Source: Lachnospiraceae bacterium (GTDB lineage: Bacteria > Bacillota_A > Clostridia > Lachnospirales > Lachnospiraceae). Taken from it: a DNA stretch of 23,850 bases. Shown here piece after piece: positions 1-6,618 of this stretch. The position numbers and the translations under genes are program-made. The notes beneath the pieces were generated by a model. It had not been told where the DNA came from. It did no database searches and worked only from the letters and a program-made list of their open reading frames with translations. The stretch's first letter is position 1. Each line of letters starts with the position of its first letter. The stretch spans positions 1-23,850 of the forward strand of contig JAFRMI010000001.1 of assembly GCA_017430765.1 (NCBI GenBank). Direction: 5' to 3'.

Positions 1-93
1 AGAAGCGGCATCATCGGAAGAAGAATCCTGATGGCCACGGGATATAAGGGAATCATACCGTTTACTGGTATTATTAGTGGTTTTCATGTATAA
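1..93 (+). CDS. possible 3' end of an upstream gene (partial)
   Basis: Frame 1 is open from the left edge to a TAA at 91-93 and would encode the last 30 residues of a protein that begins outside the window (RSGIIGRRILMATGYKG... ending SGFHV). The other two plus-strand frames close early. Codon choice in the first 45 bases resembles the neighbouring genes, but the stretch is too short to identify a family. It may equally be non-coding, because the -10 box of the next gene's putative promoter overlaps the stop codon. Confidence 0.25.
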   Translation, partial: RSGIIGRRILMATGYKGIIPFTGIISGFHV

Positions 94-94
94 T
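89..94 (+). promoter_or_regulatory. candidate -10 box (TATAAT) for the HerA-like ATPase gene
   Basis: A perfect TATAAT lies 52 bases before the ATG at 146. No good -35 hexamer sits 16-18 bases upstream (the 17-base position reads TGGTAT), so the call rests on the -10 box and its position alone. Confidence 0.4.
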
Positions 95-145
95 GGCACT
101 AAGTGTTGTGGTGATCCAACAATATAACTTTGAGAGGTGATGAGT

Positions 146-1711
146 ATGATTAAGGATGGCAGGATCTGGCTGGCAAATACAGCTGACGGTACGAATGTAT
201 CTCTTCTCCCCGGAAAGGCGAACAGGCACGGCCTTGTTGCGGGAGCGACAGGCACCGGTAAGACGGTTACGCTCAAAGTGATGGCGGAGTCTTTCAGTGA
301 GATGGGAGTGCCCGTTTTCATGGCGGACGTCAAGGGAGATATCGCTTCCCTGCTTGCCGCCGGTGAGGACAGCGCGGATATGCAGGAGAGAATCGCGAGA
401 TTCGGGCTTGCGGAAGCGGGATTTTCGTATCAGGGCTATCCGGTGACGCTGTTCGATATCTACGGTGAGAAAGGAATCCAGCTCCGGACCACGATTACGG
501 AGATGGGACCGCTGCTTCTTTCCAGAATCCTGGAGCTGAATGATCTGCAGACGGATGTCCTCTCCATCGTCTTCAAGATCGCGGATGACAGCGATCTGCT
601 GCTCATTGACACGAAAGACCTTAAGGCCATGCTGAATTACGTGCAGGAGAACGCGAAGGAGTTCGCGGCGGATTACGGGAGAATGTCTTCCGCGACAATC
701 GGCGCGATCACAAGAGCGCTCGTGGCTCTTGAAGTGGCCGGCGGAGACCGCTTCTTCGGGGAACCTGCGCTTCGGATCTCCGATTTTCTCGCGTGCGGCG
801 AGGGCGGAAAGGGCATGATCAACATCCTTGACGCCGAGAGCCTGATCAACAGCGGCAAGCTGTATTCGACATTCCTTCTGTGGCTTCTGTCTGAACTGTT
901 CGAGACGCTTCCGGAAGTCGGCGATCTTCCGAAGCCGAAGCTCGTGTTCTTCTTCGACGAGGCGCACCTGCTCTTTAAGGATACGTCCAAGGCGCTTCTC
1001 GATAAGATCGAACAGGTCGTCAAGCTTGTCCGTTCCAAGGGCGTCGGCGTCTACTTCTGCACACAGAATCCCAGAGATATTCCGGACGGAGTGCTCTCAC
1101 AGCTGGGGAATAAGGTGCAGCACGGACTTCACGCCTATACGCCGGCGGACCAGAAAGCGGTCAAGGCGGCGGCAGAATCGTTCCGGACGAATCCCGCGTT
1201 CAACACCTATGAAACAATCCTGTCGCTTGGAACCGGTGAAGCGGTTGTCTCCTTCCTCGGAGAGGACGGCATCCCGTCTGTCTGCGAGAAGGTTTCCATC
1301 CTTCCGCCGAAGAGCCGGTTCGGCGCGATCTCTGACAGCGAAAGAGATACGGCAATCAAATCCGCTATGCTTTACGGAAAATACGCCAATGCGGAAGATC
1401 CCGATTCGGCCTATGAATTCCTTGAAAGAAGAGGGCTTGCCATCCAGAAAGAGAAGGAGGAGGCTCTTGCAGCAGCCGCTGCGGCGAAGGAAGCAGAGGC
1501 TGCAAAGAAAGCCGAGGAGAAAGAAGCGGCAGCCAATGAGGCGCGGAAGAAGCGGGCGGCCAAGAGTGTAGCGTCGACGGTTGCCGGTACGGTCGGACGC
1601 GAAGCGGGCAAAGCGGTCGGCAAGAATTTCGGTGCATTCGGAAAGACCGTCGGCGGAAACCTCGGCGCGTCCCTCGGAAGAGGAATCCTGAGCACTCTGT
1701 TCAAATCGTAA
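146..1711 (+). CDS. HerA/YjgR-like P-loop ATPase (DUF853 family)
   Basis: A 521-residue cytoplasmic ATPase related to the C-terminal domain of HerA helicases and to E. coli YjgR, which I recognise from motifs such as ANRHGL-AGATGTGKT, PVFMADVKGD and KPKLVFFFDEAHLLF. Walker A is GATGTGKT at residues 33-40 and Walker B is FFFDEAH with D271-E272. The ATP-binding core runs to about residue 415. Residues about 432-472 form an Ala/Lys/Glu-rich helix likely to be a coiled coil, followed by a Gly-rich tail (GREAGKAVGKNFGAFGKTVGGN...) ending in LFKS. I chose ATG 146 because GAGAGG at 132-137 is 8 bases before it; GTG 137 and ATG 140 are in frame but overlap or crowd that site. The gene appears to be transcribed alone. 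The biological role of this family is not firmly known. It lacks a NurA nuclease partner nearby, so a DNA-end-resection role cannot be assumed. Confidence 0.9.
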   Translation: MIKDGRIWLANTADGTNVSLLPGKANRHGLVAGATGTGKTVTLKVMAESFSEMGVPVFMADVKGDIASLLAAGEDSADMQERIARFGLAEAGFSYQGYPVTLFDIYGEKGIQLRTTITEMGPLLLSRILELNDLQTDVLSIVFKIADDSDLLLIDTKDLKAMLNYVQENAKEFAADYGRMSSATIGAITRALVALEVAGGDRFFGEPALRISDFLACGEGGKGMINILDAESLINSGKLYSTFLLWLLSELFETLPEVGDLPKPKLVFFFDEAHLLFKDTSKALLDKIEQVVKLVRSKGVGVYFCTQNPRDIPDGVLSQLGNKVQHGLHAYTPADQKAVKAAAESFRTNPAFNTYETILSLGTGEAVVSFLGEDGIPSVCEKVSILPPKSRFGAISDSERDTAIKSAMLYGKYANAEDPDSAYEFLERRGLAIQKEKEEALAAAAAAKEAEAAKKAEEKEAAANEARKKRAAKSVASTVAGTVGREAGKAVGKNFGAFGKTVGGNLGASLGRGILSTLFKS

Positions 1712-1747
1712 TGGAGGCCATCTTAATTACCACTCATATGTTAACAG

Positions 1748-1773
1748 GAGGGCGGCCCACGGGGACCGCCCTC
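1748..1773 (+). terminator. GC-rich hairpin after the ATPase gene
   Basis: GAGGGCGG (1748-1755) pairs with CCGCCCTC (1766-1773) around a 10-base loop, 36 bases after the stop codon. There is no T-run after it, so it is either a weak terminator or an mRNA 3'-end stabiliser. Confidence 0.35.
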
Positions 1774-1828
1774 ATAAGTCCGGGGACGGCAGGCAGCTGA
1801 AGTATGTTCCGGGAGGTGAGAAGCGTAT

Positions 1829-2911
1829 ATGAAATATTGCAGCGAGTGCGGACGCAAGGTAAAAGACGACGCGGAGTTCTGCTATGTGTGCGGAGCGCCG
1901 CAGCCGATTGCGGATGACGCGGAATATATGGAAAGAAAAGCGGAATACCGCAAGATGCGCATTTACGAGGAAAAGCGCAGCCGCGGCACAATGGCGGGAA
2001 ACATAGGGGCTGCGCTCCTTCTTTCCCTGCTTCTGTTTTTCATGTTTATGCTTTGGTATTCCCCTGCGAGGCGGGCCTACACCCTGGCTCTTGCCGGAGA
2101 GAAGGAAGCCGCAGAGGCGCTCTATCAAAATGACGTGAGGAGCAGCACCCTGGAAGCCTTTGTGATGCGTATGCTTATTCCGCGCGGCGCCTCCGCCATT
2201 GTGAAAGCGTATCAGAGCGGGAAAGTGGTGTATGATGATGCGCTCTCCCGGCTTTCCCAGCTGTCGGAATTTGAAAGTCCTTTAAGCAACGCGGAGAGGC
2301 AGGCGGAAAAACTCAAGTCCCTTTACGTCTCGGCGGAGGCCTTCACGGAGGCGCAGAAGCTTGAGGAGCAGGGCGATATAAGAAGCGCGCTTTACGCCTA
2401 CCGCATGGTGGAGAGCGGAGACAGCCGGTATGAAGAGGCTCAGTCGAAGGTCACGGAACTGGAAGGCCTTTATAAAGCAGAGATCATCACATCAGCAGGT
2501 TCACCGAAGACTAAGGAGGAGTATGACCACGCTGTCGCCGTGATCAACGACGGACTTGCCACGCTTCCGGGGGATGTGACTCTCACCGACAAACTGACAA
2601 CGATCCGGCAGAACTTTGCGATGACGATCAAATCCCAGACCATTCCCAAAGCAAGTGAGTATATATCGAAAGGGTATTATAAAGAGGCAATCGACCTGCT
2701 TGAAGAAGCCCTTAAATACAACGAGCAGGATATAGAATTACGGACACTTCTGACTACGGCAACCGGGAATTATGAGGATTTCGCAAGAAATCAGGTGGGG
2801 ATCTACCTCGATAACAAGGATCCGAAGGGGGCCCGCGCATTCCTGGACCGTGTAAGCCAGGATCTGCCGGACAGCACGGTTATACGACAGCTGTACGGAA
2901 GAATCAAGTAA
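1829..2911 (+). CDS. zinc-ribbon, single-pass membrane protein with TPR-like C-terminal region
   Basis: A 360-residue protein of unknown function. The N-terminus is a zinc ribbon with ligands C4-x2-C7 and C18-x2-C21 (MKYCSECGRK...FCYVCG). A basic, charged linker follows, then one membrane helix at about residues 57-77 (GNIGAALLLSLLLFFMFMLWY). By the positive-inside rule the zinc ribbon is cytoplasmic and the remaining ~280 residues are outside. That region is helical with TPR-like repeats, for example SKGYYKEAIDLLEEALKYNE near residues 279-298. The start is clear: GGAGGTGAG at 1812-1820 is 8 bases before the ATG. A strong terminator directly follows, so it is the last gene of its transcript. 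Its architecture (zinc ribbon, helix, outer domain) is shared with the convergent gene at 3149-3982. Known family facts stop at the zinc-ribbon domain; no enzymatic motif is visible. Confidence 0.85.
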   Translation: MKYCSECGRKVKDDAEFCYVCGAPQPIADDAEYMERKAEYRKMRIYEEKRSRGTMAGNIGAALLLSLLLFFMFMLWYSPARRAYTLALAGEKEAAEALYQNDVRSSTLEAFVMRMLIPRGASAIVKAYQSGKVVYDDALSRLSQLSEFESPLSNAERQAEKLKSLYVSAEAFTEAQKLEEQGDIRSALYAYRMVESGDSRYEEAQSKVTELEGLYKAEIITSAGSPKTKEEYDHAVAVINDGLATLPGDVTLTDKLTTIRQNFAMTIKSQTIPKASEYISKGYYKEAIDLLEEALKYNEQDIELRTLLTTATGNYEDFARNQVGIYLDNKDPKGARAFLDRVSQDLPDSTVIRQLYGRIK

Positions 2912-2915
2912 ATAT

Positions 2916-2946
2916 CAGCCCGCGGTTGAAACCGCGGGCTGCTTTT
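2916..2946 (+). terminator. strong intrinsic terminator
   Basis: CAGCCCGCGGT (2916-2926) pairs perfectly with ACCGCGGGCTG (2931-2941) around a TGAA tetraloop and is followed by CTTTT. It starts 5 bases after the stop codon of the zinc-ribbon/TPR gene. Confidence 0.9.
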
Positions 2947-2981
2947 ATATCATAGGAAACGAAGTTTCCTATGATATAAAA
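2943..2981. repeat. 18-bp perfect AT-rich inverted repeat with GAA loop
   Basis: TTTTATATCATAGGAAAC (2943-2960) is exactly complementary to GTTTCCTATGATATAAAA (2964-2981), leaving a 3-base loop GAA. The first four T's are also the T-tract of the preceding terminator. It could act as a bidirectional terminator between the two convergent genes or be part of a dispersed intergenic repeat. The 8-mer CATAGGAA of its left arm recurs at 3009-3016. Confidence 0.85.
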
Positions 2982-3001
2982 ACACTCCGTGAGGATGCAC
3001 A

Positions 3002-3079
3002 CGTCGCACATAGGAAGGCAGCAAAGCTGCCGTGCGGCGGCGCTAAAGTCCGGCAAGCTCCCCTCAGGAGTGAGGGGAG
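3002..3079. other. two further hairpins in the convergent intergenic region
   Basis: First hairpin: CGTCGCAC (3002-3009) pairs with GTGCGGCG (3032-3039, one G-T pair), and inside it GGCAGC (3017-3022) pairs with GCTGCC (3026-3031) around AAA. A one-sided bulge ATAGGAA (3010-3016) separates the two stems. Second hairpin: CTCCCCTCA (3058-3066) pairs with TGAGGGGAG (3071-3079) around GGAG. No open frame of note crosses the block. The density of structure suggests a repeat element or an untranslated RNA rather than spacer DNA; I do not recognise a named family. Confidence 0.6.
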
Positions 3080-3088
3080 GGGGAGTTG

Positions 3089-3112
3089 AAGTCCGCTTGC
3101 GGACTTTATTTT
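3089..3112 (+). terminator. terminator-like hairpin
   Basis: AAGTCCGC (3089-3096) pairs with GCGGACTT (3099-3106) around a two-base TT, followed by TATTTT. The orientation of the T-tract fits a plus-strand transcript, although the plus-strand gene already has a terminator at 2916. It lies 37 bases beyond the stop codon of the minus-strand gene. Confidence 0.55.
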
Positions 3113-3148
3113 CGAACAGGACGTTCTCCGGAATGCTCTGTCTGTGTT

Positions 3149-3982
3149 TTATTGATTGAGATTGTGTTTTGCCTCGTAATCATTGATGAAGCTGACATTG
3201 GCGGCTTCTACTTCGCTGAGGGTGATCTGGGCCGCATCCTTTACGGTTCCGCTGTACCAGTCCTTGCTCTCGAAATAGGCGCGAAGATCCGCCGATTTGA
3301 AGATGAGACCGTGCCTGGCGTAGATCTCATTGCGCGCGATCCGGATTGAAGCCGCGTCGAGCGGGCGAAGATCCGCCTCTGTGAGGCGCCGCGTCGCGCT
3401 GTCCGGAATAATATAACCGGTGCCAAGAGGGATCGCTTCCTCCACCTCATCACCGGTTTCGGGCGCCGGTGTCGGCGCGGCGGTCGGTGTCGGTGTCGGT
3501 GCGGCAGTCGGTGTCGGCGTCGGCGCGGCGGTCGGTGTCGGCGTCGGCGCAGCAGTCGGAGTCGTCGTGGCAGCCGGCGTCGGTGCAGCGGTCGGCTTTG
3601 CCGCGTCCGGTCTCGGCGTGACGGTCGCCGTCGGCGTCGGTTCCGGACGTTCCGTCGGCTTAACTTCCGCCGTTGCTTCCGGCGTGTATGTGGGAATCAG
3701 TTCACGAATCCCGGATGACGCGGTATTGCCGGCTGCGACCGTCTGGGCATCCGCGCTTTCCCGGACCCTCCCGGGTGCTATGCCGATAAGAAAAACGGCC
3801 TCGGCCAGCAGCAGGATCAAAAAGAAAGGAACCAGCGGACCGAGACGAAAACCGCGGGATCCGCGCTCTCTGTGTTTTGGCTGCTTTCGGCTTGCGGTAC
3901 TTTCATAAGATAAATCCTTTCCGCATTCCGGACAGACAGCAGTGCCGCCCGGTACCTTACAGCCGCATCTTGAACAATACAT
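3149..3982 (-). CDS. zinc-ribbon membrane protein with Pro/Thr linker and C-terminal YARHG domain
   Basis: A 277-residue membrane protein of unknown function. Residues 3-20 form a zinc ribbon (C3-x2-C6 and C17-x2-C20). One membrane helix spans about residues 48-69 (LGPLVPFFLILLLAEAVFLIG). Residues about 100-174 are a Pro/Thr/Ala linker built on APTPTPTA repeats. The C-terminal part (about 190-272) is a YARHG domain, with the signature RIARNEIYARHGLIF at 214-228 and the usual YFESKDWY motif. YARHG domains are known from bacterial surface or periplasmic proteins; their ligand is not known to me. I start at ATG 3982 rather than further upstream because AGGAG sits 5 bases before it on the minus strand and the zinc ribbon begins there. 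It converges with the zinc-ribbon/TPR gene and may be functionally related to it. Confidence 0.85.
   Translation of the reverse strand: MYCSRCGCKVPGGTAVCPECGKDLSYESTASRKQPKHRERGSRGFRLGPLVPFFLILLLAEAVFLIGIAPGRVRESADAQTVAAGNTASSGIRELIPTYTPEATAEVKPTERPEPTPTATVTPRPDAAKPTAAPTPAATTTPTAAPTPTPTAAPTPTPTAAPTPTPTAAPTPAPETGDEVEEAIPLGTGYIIPDSATRRLTEADLRPLDAASIRIARNEIYARHGLIFKSADLRAYFESKDWYSGTVKDAAQITLSEVEAANVSFINDYEAKHNLNQ
3477..3572 (-). repeat. 24-bp tandem repeat encoding the Pro/Thr linker
   Basis: About four imperfect 24-base units lie at 3477-3500, 3501-3524, 3525-3548 and 3549-3572, the last one diverged. On the minus strand each unit encodes eight residues (APTPTPTA-like). Such in-frame repeats may vary in copy number between strains and change linker length without a frameshift. 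Confidence 0.8.
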
Positions 3983-4026
3983 AAATTCTCCTATTACTAT
4001 TTGACGAATACATCTTTTTTGGCTAG

Positions 4027-4032
4027 AGTATA
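4027..4032 (-). promoter_or_regulatory. candidate -10 box for the YARHG gene
   Basis: On the minus strand this reads TATACT (5 of 6 to TATAAT), about 45 bases before the ATG. No convincing -35 box lies 16-18 bases upstream, so the call is tentative. The 3983-4171 divergent region otherwise holds only a possible plus-strand -10 (TATTAT, 4147-4152) for the transporter gene. Confidence 0.3.
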
Positions 4033-4171
4033 TGTAAATATGGCAGCTCTTCAGCCGGTCCGAAACGCCGCTGTTCTGCGGATGTTTCGTAAAATGCACA
4101 GTTTCGGGCTCTTAGAACGGCGGAACAGCTGCGGCTACATTTCCGTTATTATAGCACATCAGAGACTTTTC

Positions 4172-5104
4172 ATGAAGAAGAAACAGATTACTCATACACT
4201 GATCCTTGTTCTTGCGGCCCTGATCTGGGGCTTTGCATTTGTATCCCAGAGCGTCGGCGCGGAATATGTGGATGCATTTACCTTTCTCGCTGTGCGCAGC
4301 TGGCTTGCGGTCGTGTTTTTGATTCCTGTTATCCGGACGCTGGATATCATAAGGGAAAAAAGGGGCATTCCGACGGGAAAACCGATGAACCGCACGCAGA
4401 GGATAGTGTATCTTACCGGAGGACTTTTATGCGGAACCGCCCTGTTTTTGGCCAGTGCGGCACAGCAGATCGGGATTGCGGGCACGACGACGGCGAAGGC
4501 CGGTTTTATCACGGCGCTCTATGTGGTTCTTGTACCTGTCCTGTCTGTTTTTTTGGGACATGCGCCGTCCCGCAGAGTGTGGGTCTCCGTTTTGATCAGC
4601 ATTGTCGGTCTGTATTTTCTGTGTTTTGGCGGAGGGGTGGAAGGCCTTTCTTCCGGGGATCTGATGATGCTGCTGTGCGCACTGCTGTTTAGCGTGCAGA
4701 TTCTTCTGGTGGGCCGTTTTATACAGTTTACTGACGGCGTGCGGCTTTCCCAGATGGAAATGCTGATGGAAGCTGTTATCGCGACCGTCTGCGTCTTTCT
4801 GTTTGGGCATCCTACGGCGGAGAATCTGCGCGCAGCCCTGCCGGCCCTTCTTTATGCCGGAATCATGTCGAGCGGGGTCGCCTATACACTGCAGATTGTA
4901 GGACAGGAGGATCTGGATCCGTCGATCGCCTCTCTGGCGATGTGCCTCGAGAGCGTCTTCAGTGCGCTGGGAGGGTGGATGCTGCTGCATCAGAAACTGA
5001 GCGGGAGAGAACTGTTCGGGTGCGCACTGATGTTTTTTGCAATTGTTTTATGTCAACTGCCGGGCTTTAAAAGAGGCCAAGGCGGGAGCGAAGAGGGAGC
5101 GTAA
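4172..5104 (+). CDS. EamA-family (drug/metabolite transporter superfamily) permease
   Basis: A 310-residue integral membrane protein with about ten hydrophobic helices and the two tandem EamA halves typical of the DMT superfamily. Family hallmarks visible are the N-terminal LVLAALIWGFAFVSQSVG, the GTTTAKAGFITALYVVLVPVLSVFLG segment that closes the first half, and the LESVFSALGGWMLLHQKLSGRELFGCALM segment near the C-terminus. Members export or import small metabolites such as amino acids; the substrate cannot be told from sequence. I start at ATG 4172 because the lysine-rich MKKK leading into helix 1 fits a family N-terminus, although the ribosome binding site is weak (AGAGA at 4161-4165). The frame stays open upstream to 4001 without a better start. 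It is not clearly operonic: 137 bases separate it from the next gene. Confidence 0.85.
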   Translation: MKKKQITHTLILVLAALIWGFAFVSQSVGAEYVDAFTFLAVRSWLAVVFLIPVIRTLDIIREKRGIPTGKPMNRTQRIVYLTGGLLCGTALFLASAAQQIGIAGTTTAKAGFITALYVVLVPVLSVFLGHAPSRRVWVSVLISIVGLYFLCFGGGVEGLSSGDLMMLLCALLFSVQILLVGRFIQFTDGVRLSQMEMLMEAVIATVCVFLFGHPTAENLRAALPALLYAGIMSSGVAYTLQIVGQEDLDPSIASLAMCLESVFSALGGWMLLHQKLSGRELFGCALMFFAIVLCQLPGFKRGQGGSEEGA

Positions 5105-5127
5105 GGACTTTGCCGTATTCGCCTCGT

Positions 5128-5150
5128 CATGCCCTGTCTGACGGGGCGTG
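5128..5150 (+). other. hairpin in the leader of the CbiET-like gene
   Basis: CATGCCCTG (5128-5136) pairs with CGGGGCGTG (5142-5150) through nine pairs, two of them G-T, around TCTGA. It lies about 90 bases before the next start codon. I looked for a cobalamin riboswitch B12 box here and did not find one. Confidence 0.4.
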
Positions 5151-5241
5151 CAGCGAAAAAGGCCTTTGTGCGAACATATGTGACCGGGATCTTCCGGAAT
5201 TCGAAGAGCAAAGTCAGCTGCCAAAAAGCGAGGGGGAGAGA

Positions 5242-6480
5242 ATGAGCGGAAAAGCTTTCAGGAAGCAGGTATGGATCGTGGGAGCCGGCTGCGGGGACAG
5301 GGGGATGATCACGCGGGCTGCGCAGAGCGTGATCCGCCGAATGGATCTTCTGATCCTGCCGCGCGGAGACGTGATCCCGGAGGCGGTTCTGCCGACAGAA
5401 GATGTCAGTAAGAGGTTCTTTGCGGAAGGGCCGAAGGAGATCCGCGAAGCCGTTGATGCCGCGGATGTGCGCAGGATTGCGATTCTTCTGCCCGGTGATC
5501 CGGGGGATTCCAACCAGCTCGATGAGCTCATGCGGCGCCTTAAAGAACTGCACCCCGCGATTGTACCGGGGGTTTCTCCCATGTCCTGCCTCTCATCAAA
5601 AACCGGTGTGGCCTGGCAGGATGCCGTCAGAGTGGACCTGCGGGGCGGAAAGTCGAACCCTGTGGCTGCGCTCAAAAAAGCGGGCAAGCTCTTTATCGAA
5701 GGAGCGGACTCGATGAACACTGTTTTGAAGGAACTGACAGATGCCGGGTACGGGGATTCCGTTCTTTTTGCCGGCATGCATCTCGGATATGTGACGGAGG
5801 GCGTTGTGCGCGGAACGGTAGAGGAGATGGTGAACTACCCGTTTCCGACAGACACGTGCGCTTTTCTTGTTCGCGGAACGGAAGTGGCGGGAAGGTGCTT
5901 CGGCTTAAAGGAAGAGGACTTTGCGGCTGTAAGCGAAGAGGGGCTGCCATCCTGTGTCCGCGCGTCCGTTCTGTCCCGCCTCGCGCTGACAGGAGAGGAG
6001 TGTGTCTATATTCTGGGGGATTCCGATGGCAGGCTTGCGGCGGAGTGCGCAGCAGCACTTGACAGGGGACTTGTCTACGCCGCCTGTCCCTCCAGGGAGG
6101 AGGCGGAGCGCACGCTGGAGAACGCGAAGCAGCAGTATCTCCATAATATGACGATTCTGCAGGGACAGGTGCCGTCTGTTCTGATGCACCTCCCGGATCC
6201 GGACGCTGCATGTTTCATGGATGCCGATGCTGAAACGGAACCTCTTACGGAGATCCTCCTGTCCAGAAATCCGCTGGTTCGCCTTGTCTCCGTCACGGAC
6301 TGCATCGAGAGCTGCAGCAGGACAGCGCAGTTTTTTGAGGCGAGGGGAATCGCGGCGGAGGTGGTCCAGCTGACTTCCGTGGACTTTTCAGGCGGGCGCT
6401 CCCACCACAGGGCAGGCCTGTCGAAGCCGTATTATATCATTTCGGGGAGCAAGCGGAACGGGGCGTACTGTGAAGGTTGA
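5242..6480 (+). CDS. CbiE-CbiT-like (precorrin-6B methyltransferase-like) protein, degenerate and orphan
   Basis: A 412-residue protein resembling a fusion of CbiE and CbiT, which in cobalamin synthesis methylate C5 and C15 of the corrin ring and decarboxylate it. Residues about 9-200 look like a tetrapyrrole methylase: VGAGCGDRGMIT (13-24), LLPGDPGD (82-89), VPGVSPMSCLSSKTGVAWQDA (108-128). Residues about 234-405 follow CbiT order: PSCVRASVLSRLAL, a glycine-loop position reading ILGDSDG (257-263), VYAACPSREEAERTLENA, and PDPDAACFMDA. Two things are off. The usual SAM-binding D-x-G-A-G-S/T-G loop is replaced by L-G-D-S-D-G, and no other cobalamin gene is nearby. The start is ATG 5242, with AGGGGGAG at 5231-5238; the frame continues upstream to 5110 without support. 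It may be a true CbiET, a repurposed methylase, or a decaying gene kept open. Family assignment is fairly sure, activity is not. Confidence 0.7.
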   Translation: MSGKAFRKQVWIVGAGCGDRGMITRAAQSVIRRMDLLILPRGDVIPEAVLPTEDVSKRFFAEGPKEIREAVDAADVRRIAILLPGDPGDSNQLDELMRRLKELHPAIVPGVSPMSCLSSKTGVAWQDAVRVDLRGGKSNPVAALKKAGKLFIEGADSMNTVLKELTDAGYGDSVLFAGMHLGYVTEGVVRGTVEEMVNYPFPTDTCAFLVRGTEVAGRCFGLKEEDFAAVSEEGLPSCVRASVLSRLALTGEECVYILGDSDGRLAAECAAALDRGLVYAACPSREEAERTLENAKQQYLHNMTILQGQVPSVLMHLPDPDAACFMDADAETEPLTEILLSRNPLVRLVSVTDCIESCSRTAQFFEARGIAAEVVQLTSVDFSGGRSHHRAGLSKPYYIISGSKRNGAYCEG

Positions 6481-6560
6481 GAACTCCGTCTGACGGGGCA
6501 GAGGAAATACAGCCATGTATGGTACAAAAGCCCGACTGCGCTCTCTCCGGCAAATAATGA

Positions 6561-6590
6561 GGCAGAGGTCATTCTGATCTCTGCCTTTTT
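6561..6590 (+). terminator. intrinsic terminator between convergent genes
   Basis: GGCAGAGGTC (6561-6570) pairs with GATCTCTGCC (6576-6585, one G-T pair) around ATTCT and is followed by TTTTT (6586-6590). It ends the CbiET-like transcript. Read on the minus strand the stem is followed by TCATTATTT, so it may also stop the convergent PPIase lipoprotein gene less efficiently. Confidence 0.9.
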
Positions 6591-6618
6591 AGGGGGTACA
6601 GCCTTTTTTGCGCTGCAA

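Noticed and set aside
3420..3908. Plus-strand Val/Gly/Ala-rich frame
   Set aside because: It is the mirror of the Pro/Thr linker repeat in the minus-strand YARHG gene and has no start signal.
5105..5241. Cobalamin riboswitch before the CbiET-like gene
   Set aside because: Only one small hairpin is visible; no B12 box was found and the spacer is too short for a full cobalamin riboswitch.
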